Origin: Anthoceros angustus
Taxonomy: Eukaryota > Streptophyta > Anthocerotopsida > Anthocerotales > Anthocerotaceae
Assembly (NCBI GenBank): GCA_010909165.1
Contig: MU008205.1
Location: 346,130-410,129 of the forward strand
Direction of reading: 5' to 3'
DNA length: 64,000 nucleotides
The notes under the pieces were generated by a model, which saw only the letters and a list, made by a program, of their open reading frames with translations, made no database searches and was not told the DNA's origin. This document shows, one piece after another, positions 51,885 to 61,583 of the stretch. The first letter of the stretch is position 1. Every line of letters begins with the position of its first letter. The position numbers and the translations under genes were made by a program.

Positions 51885-51895
51885 CTCTGATACCA
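51885..51895 (-). promoter_or_regulatory. Primer-binding site of Copia-2 (tRNA-iMet)
   Basis: On the minus strand TGGTATCAGAG, preceded by CTTTA as at the Copia-1 LTR end. Confidence 0.9.
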
Positions 51896-52110
51896 TAAAG
51901 TAATCAGGAGCTTCTGCATAGTGCTAAGAACAGATCGCAGGCCGTGGCTGGCGAACAAGGAATGCAGAGACATATACAAAGTGAGGTTACAGATGGTTCT
52001 TAAATAGTGTGGAAATGGTAACCGCTGCAACTGCAAATGCGAACTACCACAACTGCTGCAGTAACATGTGGTAAAGCACGTTTACTAAACATGTAAATCC
52101 CAATAGCCAG
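51896..52110 (-). mobile_element. 5' LTR of Copia-2 (outer end uncertain)
   Basis: Sequence after the primer site on the plus strand, ending (minus sense) ...TTACTTTA. With no second LTR in the window, the outer end could be near 52,056 (minus-strand TGTTACTGC) or 52,109 (TGGCTATTG). Confidence 0.5.
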
Positions 52111-52733
52111 GAAGGGGCTCCGGCAGCTGCCCTATCTGTCATTTCACAAGTCCATGACGTCAAGCACTCCGATGGAAGTTTCGCAGACACTCACCGTTTC
52201 GTCTTTCTCCCTTTCTTCACGATGTTTCCGTTCGTCACAGTCCACAAGCTGCATTCAAACCTTCGTCACAGAACACAGGCTTCTTCTAGACAATGGGAAG
52301 GGAAGGGGAGCGAAGAGCGAAGGGAAGGAATGGAACGTTAGCAACTGTCTGTCAGCTGCCCGTTCACTCGGTTGTCGAAGACCAGAAGTAAAACTCATGA
52401 CAAGCATGGTGGGCTACACGGCGGCGCTTAAAAATCAGGCGGGCAGGTTCGTCGGAGGGACCGGTGCCGTCCACGGCATGTGCGAAGTACGATGAGGCTG
52501 CATCAAATCCGCCCGATGGGTTTTTCTCGCCTGATAGTTGAGCCCACCAGGCCCGTGCAAGGTGAGAACACAAGGAGGGTGTCATACCTTGCCCATGTTC
52601 TCCGCTTTGGAGTGTCCTTAACAGTAAGGATTGGGTTAGTCACCAGCGTTTACTTTGCAAATGCGCAGTGTGGGCATTGGAATGCTTCAGAGATCCCGAG
52701 TTCCGGTGAGGGATTGGTCGAGAGCACAGAGCC
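52111..52733. other. Upstream region of the kinase gene
   Basis: No separate gene supported. It probably holds promoter and 5' UTR of the kinase gene; GGCCCGTGCAAGGTGAGAAC at about 52,550 contains a good donor-like site (AAGGTGAG at 52,559), so a 5' UTR intron is possible. Confidence 0.4.
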
Positions 52734-55700
52734 ATGGAATTCATAGACGAATCTCACAAAGTGATAGGACGAGTAAACATCCTAGTGCTCTATGATCCCA
52801 ATGTGAAAATCCTTCTCAATAGAAGGTTGTGCGAGCTGGTGGTCCGACTGTACAACGTAGCAAGTAGGCACTGCCTGCCAGTGTGGAAGAGATGTGAAGC
52901 CGCTATTCCGAAGTGCCAGCTAGCGCTTATGGAGTTCTACAGGCAGCTGATCCTTGGGGAAACCCTGGTTCAAAGCTCCAGTTCCCAGCACTTTTGGAAG
53001 CTCAGGAAGCTGGGAGATAAAGTGCAGTATCTGCACTCCTGTGACAGGTGACTTGATGGGAATGGGGAATGCCTTGACTGACGGCTGCAGCTACTGCTAC
53101 AGCTACTTCCTTGAACTGGTGCTAAGCATGACATCTGTTTTCGCTGTAGCGCCTTGCGAGACTGGGAGGACGTGACGATCACTAAGGGGAAGCCGACTCT
53201 GTTACCGTGCGACCGGCTGAGGCATCACGTGCAACTAGTCCAGGAGAAGGACCAGTTATCTGTCAAGCATTCCTGTCTCTGTGCTGGTGGCTGTGATCAG
53301 GAGAGTGTTCCTCTGCGATTCCGGGAGGGCAAAGTCATCAGTCTTCCTTGTATCAGTGAGCACTGGTTGAAACTCTCGATTGTGGGAGCACCCCAAGGAG
53401 CATTTGTTGTTCAGTCCCTTCTGGACCTATATTGGCACATGATACAAGTGAACAGGTCACTTTTTGTGAGTGAGAGGCACGAACAGACTAAGTCTTGTCG
53501 GGTTGCTCACAGGTGGCAGATTCTATGTTGTGGTGTCATTCTTTCTGACAAGTACCATAAGTATCTCGCGGCAGAGCGTGAGAAAGGTCTCGGCTCCTTT
53601 GCGCAGTGTCAAGAGGACTGTGAGCTGCTTTTGAAGAAACTTCAGTATGTCGCTGGTCAAGGTATGGAACCTCACAGTCAAGTTCTTCGGCTGGTCATAA
53701 ATTGTGTGTTTGTTTTATTGTGTTTGTGGACAGGCCCGGACATGTCGTTGTGTTTCCACTGTTGATGAAACTCTACATGTGCCCGTGCCTAGGTCCAAGA
53801 GTAGAACGTAAATCTCTCACCGAGGAAGAAGAGCTTCACAATCACAGGCATGACATTGCAACTTTTGTTTTGGAACAGTTGGCTGATCGTTATCAGGTTG
53901 CCGACAAGTACAGGATACATGATGATGGACGCAGCTCTCCATCTCCACAAAACCCATGGAGCAATACAGTGTGGCTGCCTCAATATCTCAACGTTGATGA
54001 CAACAAGGTAAAGTACTCCAGCACCCTCGGCTTCGGCTCCTTTGGAGTCGTAAGGGCATGTCAATACCTCGGAGAAAGTTTGGCTGCAAAATCGTTTTCT
54101 TATTCTACAAATCTCAGGGATACCTTCCCGAACGAGTTGAAAAGCCTGTACAAGCTTAAGCACTTCCACATTGTTCAACTGATGGGCTACAGTTACTCTG
54201 TTTCCACTGATCAAGAACGGCCAACAAGTCAATTGCTGGTTGAACTTATGGATCGTGATCTTTTGAAAAGAATAAATCCACCAGTTACCTGCCCATCTGC
54301 CACCCGTCTTGCACCATTTCCTCTCCATGTGGCTGTTGATATATTACTTCAGATCGCTAGAGGAATGAAATACTCTCATGAGAGTGGTGTAATGCATCGA
54401 GACCTGAAGGCTAGTAACATTCTGGTTAAGCGGATTATGTCCAACGGCAACTCAGAAGGAAATGATCTGTCTAACGAGGGTTATCTCTATGTGAAGCTGA
54501 CAGATTTTGGCTTGGCAACACAGTACAGGGATGCCAATCTGAGGAGTAATGTCGGAACCAGGTACTGGAGGGCCCCTGAGGTGCTTGGTGAGCAAGAATA
54601 CAGTAAACCAGCAGACGTCTACAGCTTTGCAGTCACTTGCTGTGAAGTCTTTGGAGGAAAACCAGCTGAGAAGTGGTCGAAGAGGTGGGTCGGCGAACTT
54701 TATCCTGCTCTCATGCAAGGTGAAAGGCCCTCCGTTGGAAATTGTCCAGCCTATTTGGTGGACTACATCGGGCGGTGTTGGGACACAGAGCCTGGAAACA
54801 GACCCTCTTTTGTTGATATTTGCGTTGTCCTCCTCCACTACAAGAGTGTGCTTATGAAGCCTGACTTTGACCCGAGTGCTGATTATCGGATTTCAACAGA
54901 AGAAGACATGATTGAGCTCGCTTGTCAGGGCGGCCTCAAATGGTTAACAAGAGAGGTTTTGAACCATGGGATCGACAGGGTAGATGTAGATTCCAACTAC
55001 TCGAGGATCCCCAAGGACGTCTTCCTGGACTGCCTCGGTAAATGGGAGTACCCTAAGCCAAAATCAGGTGATACTACACCACTAGCAAGTCCCTCAGCAC
55101 CTAGTCTGAACTTGTCTGCTGGCGTGGAGCTTTCTGGTCAGGACTCTTCGGGTAGTTTGTTGGAAGGTTTTGAGAAGCTCTGTGTAGTCCACTATGAGTG
55201 GCAGGATGTGCTTAAGGGTCTCCCGGAAGCCTGGGTACATGTGGGAGACCACTATGCCTCGTGGGGAACGGAAGGTCACGACTTCGAAAATGCTCTTAAG
55301 TGGTTTGAGAAAGCTTCTAGTCATGGTCATCCAGATGCCTTCGTCAGGGTTGGAATGTGCTATGAGTCTGGATATGGTACGGAGAGGAATTTTGAGTTAG
55401 CTGTACAGAACTATGAAAAAGCAGCCAGCAAACACTCCTCAGCAGGGTACGTGTATCTTGGCCTCGCCTATACAGCAAGCGCGGACCGAAAAGAAGAGGG
55501 ATTGCAGTTCTGGCAGAAGGTTGTTTCGATTGAACCAGCAGTATGCATGTCTTGTAGGAGAGACATATTAGTCATGTCTGTCATGTCTTTCTATCAGGCT
55601 GATACTTGTTACTTCTGTCCCTTCCTTCTGTACAGGCAGTGGATTATCAGAACGCAAGCAAAGCAAGCATTTCAATCATCAAACTGCTCATCAACATCAT

Positions 55701-56370
55701 GCTTTGCAGTGTCGAGGATTCTGAAAATGTATACGCGAATGGTGTCAACAAGCTTTTGAGGATGACTATGAAGGAGAATTCTATCGGCCGTAAGCTTGTT
55801 GCTGGTGCGGCCCCCAAGTGTGCCAACGTCAGACTGGTCGTTGATGCTGTAAGGAAGACGACCGTGAACGACAAGCGACGCTCAACCAAGGTCGCAATCC
55901 TTCGAAATTTATCCACAGAGCCCGACATTGCAGAAAAGATCAGAGAAGCTGGAGGCGCCCAGGTGAGCTATCACCTGAATCAGGAGACTTCGCTGCTGCT
56001 GCACCTGCGATTCTCTGAACTCCAGCTGTGTCAATGTGTATTTCAGCTCTCTCAAGCTTCTTTTGTCTGGCAGGTGTTAATCAGTCTTTTGAAAGAGAGC
56101 TGGGAGCCGGACAGTAAATTAGTTTCCAAAATTCTTGTGGAAACATTCTGCAATGTCATCCACGCGCCTATCAAGCAGGAGGAAGTTCTTCAAAGTTTTC
56201 GGCAGGACAGCAGAAATCCCGCGTCGGGCCTAACACCGGAGGAAATGGAGAAATTTCGCTGTATAATTCAAACCTACCTCCACGGCCTGGAAGAGAACCG
56301 TACCAGCTCACCTGAAGGGTTTCAACAAACCCAAAGCTTAACCCCAGAACGACGGAACCACTCAAATTGA
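52734..56370 (+). CDS. Protein kinase with Sel1-like repeats and ARM-like C-terminus (5 exons)
   Basis: Model: exons 52,734-53,047, 53,150-53,644, 53,734-55,540, 55,636-55,962 and 56,074-56,370; all four introns are 89-111 bp with GT...AG, phases match, giving 1,079 residues. The start has an ideal context (GCCATGG). N-terminus, about 1-330, unrecognised, Cys-containing (HSCLCAGGCDQES). Kinase domain about 360-620: Gly loop LGFGSFGVV at 368, Lys389 in AAKSF, HRDLKASN at 491, DFG at 527, GTRYWRAPE ending at 552; all catalytic residues are present, so it should be active as a Ser/Thr (TKL-like) kinase. Two or three Sel1-like repeats follow at about 772-872 (AWVHVGDHYASWGTEGHDFE, AFVRVGMCYESGYGTERNFE). 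The end, 873-1,079, looks armadillo-like (STKVAILRNLSTEPDIAEKI, REAGGAQVLISLLKE). Substrate and pathway are unknown. Confidence 0.85.
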
Positions 56371-56687
56371 GTAGTTTGCTCTACGTTCTGGGCCTTTCTA
56401 GCGGCTCTGTGCGCCGAAAACTCTTGGAAAAATCACAGTCTGAGTGGCAGCATCCGGTGCATCTCTCTTGCAAAGAACGGCTCAGTTCGACACAAATTTA
56501 GTCTTCCAATCGAAAAATTTCTGCACTTTCTGTGATGCACTCAACTCTGGCAACCTTGCAGAAGAGTGTTCAGAAGTGTGTGTGTGTTCCACATCCTGCT
56601 GAGGATCTGCGCACTCCCTTCCAGCAACCTTCAGCTCATGGTGGTCAGTTTCTTCTTTCTTGTTGAAATTACCAATGTCCTTGTCCT

Positions 56688-56722
<35 letters not shown>

Positions 56723-56908
56723 CACCCCTGTACTCCACTTGCGACAGACGTCTGAAACTTTTAACTGATGCTTGAGAACAGAAAGCTTGCTCTCATTTGT
56801 CTCACCATCGATCCGCCCAGGCCAGGAAGCCTCTTGCCATGGGCAGAGTAAACATGAGAAGTGCCAAACCGGGGCCTGCCATGTCCACACGTGACAGTCA
56901 CTGCTCTC
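56371..56908. other. 3' flank of the kinase gene with a hexanucleotide repeat
   Basis: The 3' UTR presumably lies here; no clear polyadenylation signal was chosen. The stretch 56,676-56,721 is a (TGTCC-C/T)n repeat of about seven units. Confidence 0.5.
56676..56721. repeat. Hexanucleotide repeat (CTGTCC)n
   Basis: About seven units, the first three being CTTGTCC-type and the rest CTGTCC. Gln-Gly and Pro-Val frames across it are artefacts. Confidence 0.9.
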
Positions 56909-57092
56909 TGTTAGAATAGATTACGCACTCAGCATGTTTACGATGCACTTATTTGAGATGCATTAATTTATGTTCATTTAATTGGTTAGGGTTTTGCACC
57001 TCATCAGTCACGACGGTTCGTCTTGCACCATCATGCGACTCTTAATTGTACTTGCTTGTTTAATCGGTCAGTTACTTTGCATAAACTCGTGA
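56909..57092 (+). mobile_element. 5' LTR of Copia-3
   Basis: Starts TGTTAGAATAG and ends just before the primer site (...ATAAACTCGTGA). About 184 bp, short for a Copia LTR. No matching 3' LTR in the window, so the start is inferred from the TGTTAGA consensus. Confidence 0.55.
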
Positions 57093-57104
57093 TGGTATCA
57101 GAGC
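57093..57104 (+). promoter_or_regulatory. Primer-binding site of Copia-3 (tRNA-iMet)
   Basis: TGGTATCAGAGC, identical to that of Copia-1, on the plus strand. Confidence 0.92.
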
Positions 57105-57669
57105 ATCAGGGCGCTTAGCACGAGAATGAATGACAGATGCACTGCAAGGCACATCCCGTACTGTGGCAGGATGGATGCCAAAAGCATGTGCATCGCCGGA
57201 GACACCATGATGGCCGAGAAGGTCATCAAACTTACTTCGTACAGAATCTTTGCTGTATCTTCTGCCCGCGATGGCCCGTAGGAGGTGCCATTGCTCTACA
57301 ACGCCTTAATTGCGGGTGGCCGTCTACCACAGCCAGCCGAAAGGATTACCCACAATCCGAACAGCCATACACTTCACCGCACGTCCGACAAACTCAACTA
57401 ATTCCCTCTGCGAAATGCAAGCTACTCTTGATGAATTGGCAAACGAACAAGATCGCGTTTTCACTATCTTGGATCGTAGAACTCGAAACCTTGAGAGGAT
57501 CATTGAACTTGTTCTTCAAATTGTGACCCGCAACGTCGCGTCGGTTGGTGGAGGATGCCATACACCTCTTCTCCTGTCCGATGACAATTGCCACAGCAAT
57601 CTTCTCTACAGTTGGTAGCACTCTGCAGCAACAATAGCAAATTACTTGAGGAATCTGGCCAACTTAACA

Positions 57670-58300
57670 ATGGCAACTGTGGTGCATTATATACAATGTG
57701 GAAATCAAAGATCGAGATCGTTTTAATGGGCAGGACTACGACACTTGGGTTGTTCGAATGACTTCCATCCTCGACGAGGCTGACCTCATGGGTGTGGTGG
57801 ATGGCAATCGATCCGTATGGTCCTAGATGCTACTACCAAATCAAGCGGCCGTTATGCAAGAAGAAGATAAAAAGGCAAGGAAGTCATCCTGTTGGCCTCG
57901 ATGTTTGGGAAATTGTGGATACCCATTTCCCAACCAGAACCAATGTATTATTCAAGAGATAGTCAAATTCAACAAGGCAACAAAATTGCATTTGTCATTT
58001 TACTATCCGGGTTTGGATGAGGCCACCGTGATGTAGGTTGAGTTTCTACCAATCGCACCGACGCTGAGACAAATCATGGATACTATCAAGTGCGTAATAT
58101 TCTAACCTTAGTTGCTAAGAAATGACTTCTATGGGTTAAGAATGAAGGAAGGAGACACGATAGAGCGCACATCGGAAATGGATACCTCTCCATGCTTGGA
58201 AGCAAGCTTGAGGATATTGATGTGGCTCACCTTCATCCAGCCTCCCTCCTTCCTATCAAAGAATTAATTTGTCTCAAGTCAATTCGCTATGCTCTTCAGT
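57670..58300 (+). pseudogene. Copia-3 gag, first copy, degenerate
   Basis: Starts with DRDRFNGQDYDTWVVRMTSI and LDEADLMGVVDGN-like residues at about 57,705-57,815 (broken frame), then parallels the second copy. Many CAG/CTG losses relative to 59,240-59,728 (GTTTGGATGAGGCC is kept, but CAGAGGTTGAG became TAGGTTGAG and ACTGCAGCCGACG became CGCACCGACG). Confidence 0.75.
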
Positions 58301-58499
58301 ATCCGCAGTGAAAGCCGAATCGCACCCACTCTACCCTCAATGAGCTCATTGGCGCCTACATCAAGAGGAACAGAGACACGATCTGCACCGCAAGGGTGCG
58401 ACGGACAAGGTCCTTGTTGCATCCAAGGGAAAACGTTTGGATAGGGGAGAGACAAGTGGAAAAAGAAAAAGTACACAACACCTGCTCCCGCTGCTGCCA

Positions 58500-59215
58500 A
58501 ACGTGAAGGTACCTACAATTGGTGTCAAATTCAGTCACCGAACGAGATTATCGCAAAAGAAGAAGGTCAGGTGAGCCACGGAAGGATTCCAAACCTCTAG
58601 TTCATGTGGCTTCCAAGGGATCTTCCTCGCAGGCCGCTTCTAAGAGTAGCTCTGCACTACCTGGCCCCATTTACCTTCGTGAAGTCTCCCACTTTGGTTC
58701 ATAGACTGGCCATGCCCCATGTCTCAGAATAATTGACTGCTTCTCAACCTTCCAAAGTCAAGGAGAAGTGCTTGGTCTATGTGGGGATTCTCGGGAGTTG
58801 ATATGAAGGGTAGTGGTTCACATACCTGCCGATGGTTCACGCTGTAAATTGCCGGATGTTCTCTGCTCGGAATGTAAGAATTTGCTCTCTATAAGAGCTC
58901 TTACACAACTGCCTTTTGGTTTTGATTTGAATTGAACACGTCAGTAAGATTTCCACCGATTTGCATAGCAAGAGGTGTCCTGTTAATGAACTTATCGCCT
59001 ACAAGTGTCCCAAGTTTAGCAAAATTGCTCCTACATCGGCAAAATCAAGGTCAACTGCGGGTGCATGCTCGCCTTGGTCATATCAACAAGGCAAAATTGA
59101 GTTTGATGTCTTCTATGGGTATCACAAGGAGAAACTTCCAGCTCAATTCAAGGACCTTGGGCTATGCGTAATTTGAGGAGCAAATAAGTAGGGTTTGCTT
59201 TTTTAGGATTGAAGG
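58500..59215 (+). pseudogene. Copia-3 zinc-knuckle and protease-region remnant, first copy
   Basis: YRKRRRSGEPRKDSKPLVHV (post-knuckle linker as in other Copia gag) at about 58,540, then fragments of the protease region in broken frames. A parallel copy lies at 59,885-60,540. A conserved DSGAT is not readable in either copy. Confidence 0.55.
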
Positions 59216-59239
59216 ATAAATAAGGGAAGGAGGAATAAA

Positions 59240-59728
59240 TTGGCAAGGAAGCTGATCCTTGCTGGCCTCGATGTTTGGGAAATTGTGGATGGCTCCATTT
59301 CCCAACCAGGAACCAATGCATTACCCGAAGAGATAGTCAAATTCAACAAAGGCAACAAAATTGCATTTGTCATTTTACTATCTGGTTTGGATGAGGCCAC
59401 TGTGACAGAGGTTGAGTTTCTACCAACTGCAGCCGACGTCTGGAGACAACTGAAGGACAGCTATCAAGTGCAGAACATTCTAACCTTAGTTGCTGCAAGA
59501 AATGACTTCTATGGGTTAAGAATGAAGGAAGGAGACACGATAGGAGCGCACATCAGCAAATTTAGATACCTCTCCATGCTTGGAAGCAAGCTTGAGGATA
59601 TTGATGTTGTGGCTCAGCTTCTATCCAGCCTCCCTCCTTCCTATCGAATTTGTCTCAAGTCAATTCTTCGCTATGCTCTTCCGTATCCGCAGTTGAAAGC
59701 GAATCGCACCCACTCTTACCCTCAATGA
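59240..59728 (+). CDS. Copia-3 gag, second copy (open 162-codon frame)
   Basis: UBN2-type gag pattern: LILAGLDVWEIVDGSISQPG, KIAFVILLSGLDEATVTEVE, DVWRQLKDSYQVQNILTLVA, FYGLRMKEGDTIGAHISKFR, LEDIDVVAQLLSSLPPSYRI. The N-terminal FRDRDRF-G-DY part is missing because the duplicated unit starts inside gag. The frame is lost shortly before the knuckle; a degenerate knuckle GTYNWCQIQSP follows at about 59,890 in another frame (the equivalent in Copia-1 begins SCNWCRIPGH). Confidence 0.85.
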   Translation: MARKLILAGLDVWEIVDGSISQPGTNALPEEIVKFNKGNKIAFVILLSGLDEATVTEVEFLPTAADVWRQLKDSYQVQNILTLVAARNDFYGLRMKEGDTIGAHISKFRYLSMLGSKLEDIDVVAQLLSSLPPSYRICLKSILRYALPYPQLKANRTHSYPQ

Positions 59729-61533
59729 GCTCATTGGCGCCTACATCAAGAGGAATGAGTAGGACACGATCCGGTGGTACCTGCAAGGGTGCGACGACAA
59801 GGTCCTTGTTGCATCCAAGGGAAAACGTTTGGATAGGGAGAGACAAGTGAAAAGAAAAGTACACAACACCGCCTCCCGCTGAAACGTGAAGGTACCTACA
59901 ATTGGTGTCAAATTCAGTCACCTGGAACGAGATTATCGCGAAGAAGAAGGTGAGCCACGGAAGGATTCCAAACCTCTAGTTCATGGGCTCCTAAGGATCT
60001 TCCTCGCAGCCGCTTCTAAGAGTAGCTCTGCACTACTGGCTCGCCTTTCTTCGTGAAGTCTCCCACTTTGGTTCATAGACTGGCGATGCCATGTCTCAGA
60101 ATAATTGACTGCTCAACCTTCCAAAGTGGGCTTGGTCTATGGGGATTCTCGGGAGTTGATATGAAGGGTAGTGGTTCACACATACCTCTGGCGATGGTTC
60201 CGCTGCCGTGGATGTTCTCGCTCGGAATGTCAAGAATTTGCTCTCTATAAGAGCTCTTACACAATCACTTGGTTGGGTTCATTTGAATTGAATAACGTCA
60301 TTGATAAGATTTCCAGCCGATTTGTGCATAGCAAGAGGTGTCCTGTTAATGAACTTTATCAGCTACTGCTTGTCCCAAGTTTAGTACTGTTCCTACATCG
60401 CAAAATCAAGGTCAACTGTGGCATGCTCGCCTTGGTCATATCAACAAAAAATTGAGTTTGATGTCTTCTATGGATCATCAAGGAGAAACTTCCAGCTCAA
60501 TTCAAGGACCTTGTGGGCTAATTTCGAGGAAGAAATAAGTAGGGTTTCTTTAGGATTGAAGGATAAATAAGGCGAAAAGGAGGAATAAATTGGGGTAGCG
60601 CCGGACGAGGCCCGAGTATACTCCGGACTGAGTGAACAACGGACCTGCATTACCATGGCAAGCTCCGACTACGCCGAGTAACGGATAAGTCCGAACCCAC
60701 CCTGTGTCAAAACAGGATAAGTACGCTGTGGAAAGTAACCCAGGAGCGAGGCGTGAGGATGACGAGGCGGCGCCACGCGGACGGCCCCGAGTGGAGGTCG
60801 CATGCGAGGTCGTGACCGTAACCTGGCCGCAGGGTATTCACGCGCGCGCGCGCGAAGGCCGCAGGCTAAGCGAGGGTCGTAAGCCATGCACTCGCGCTAC
60901 GGACAACGAAGAGGCGCCTTCCGCCAGCTATTTCCACAAGCGCGCCAAGGAGGGAGGTCATTCACCCGCAGCCTCCATAATCCTCGCCCTTGCGCCCGCA
61001 ATCCGCCTATCTTTTGGGCGCCGCCAGAGCGCGCTCACCGTCAAGGTTGGAGCAACGCGCGAGGAGGAACATCGTGCCGACCCGCCAGCAGCCTACAAGA
61101 ACAAGAGGAGGAGAAGGCAATGGCACCCAAAAGCCGGAAGTCTGGGAGCCATGGACCGTGGAGCGCAACATTGTGACCCGCTATCCGGACTTGAGACCTG
61201 GTGGAGGCGGGGAATTGGTGGGAATGGCATGGATGTTCCAAATGCGGACCTGACAGCGTCACTCTAGTCAGGGAGTTTGCGGAAGATCTTGGCGGCGGCA
61301 ACAAGGAGGTCGATCAAGAACCTCGAGGACCCGGCGATGGACCTTGGAGGTCTGAGGATGGCCCTTAGAAGGAGGAAGAAGGGGCGTGGTGCAGGCCCCT
61401 TAAGGCGAAGGGAAGATAGGGCCAGCCAGTGGCGATCTTTGAGGCACAGGCAACAACCAGGATGGTTGATATCCGTCTGCTGGGCGGTCGAGTAAGGCGG
61501 TAGCCGGATCATTGTCCATTGGAACACCACTGC

Positions 61534-61558
61534 TCACCAAGGTGGATCACCTTGGTGA
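61534..61558. repeat. Perfect 25-bp hairpin (11-bp arms), right copy
   Basis: TCACCAAGGTG, GAT, CACCTTGGTGA. Partner of 3,145-3,169. It lies before a conserved block containing GGATTATCTTCGCCGG (left copy: GATGATCCTTCCCGCCG on the other strand). Confidence 0.8.
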
Positions 61559-61583
61559 TAACTGTTAGTATTCATGCGCTCCG

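Larger units (their letters stand above)
47585..51895 (-). mobile_element. Copia-2: Copia element lacking its 3' end
   Basis: Minus-strand order is primer site (51,885-51,895), N-terminal coiled-coil ORF, gag, protease, integrase, RT. RT runs to about 47,585 (residues of RIPYRQAVGCLLYLAGWTRL are the last recognisable), and the RNase H domain and 3' LTR are missing; sequence from the plus-strand Copia lies 200 bp beyond. Many frames are long (644 codons for integrase plus RT), so it is much less eroded than Copia-1. Confidence 0.9.
57093..60560 (+). mobile_element. Copia-3: gag-only remnant with tandem duplication
   Basis: After the primer site comes a gag leader (57,410-57,600, LDELANEQDRVFTILDRRTR in one frame) and then two tandem ~1.37-kb copies of gag plus zinc-knuckle and protease remnants: about 57,840-59,215 and 59,216-60,560. 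Landmarks in both: GGCCTCGATGTTTGGGAAAT, GAAGGAAGGAGACACGATAG, GGTGTCAAATTCAGTCACC, AGTAGCTCTGCACTAC, AAGAGGTGTCCTGTTAATGA. Integrase, RT, RNase H and the 3' LTR are absent; family A sequence begins at the end. Confidence 0.8.

Noticed and set aside
53662-53733. Alternative 72-bp intron (donor AAG|GTATGG) in the kinase gene
   Set aside because: It leaves the following exon in a frame that stops at once; the GTATGT donor at 53,645 gives the right phase.
53789-54328. 179-codon minus-strand frame
   Set aside because: Shadow of the kinase exon.
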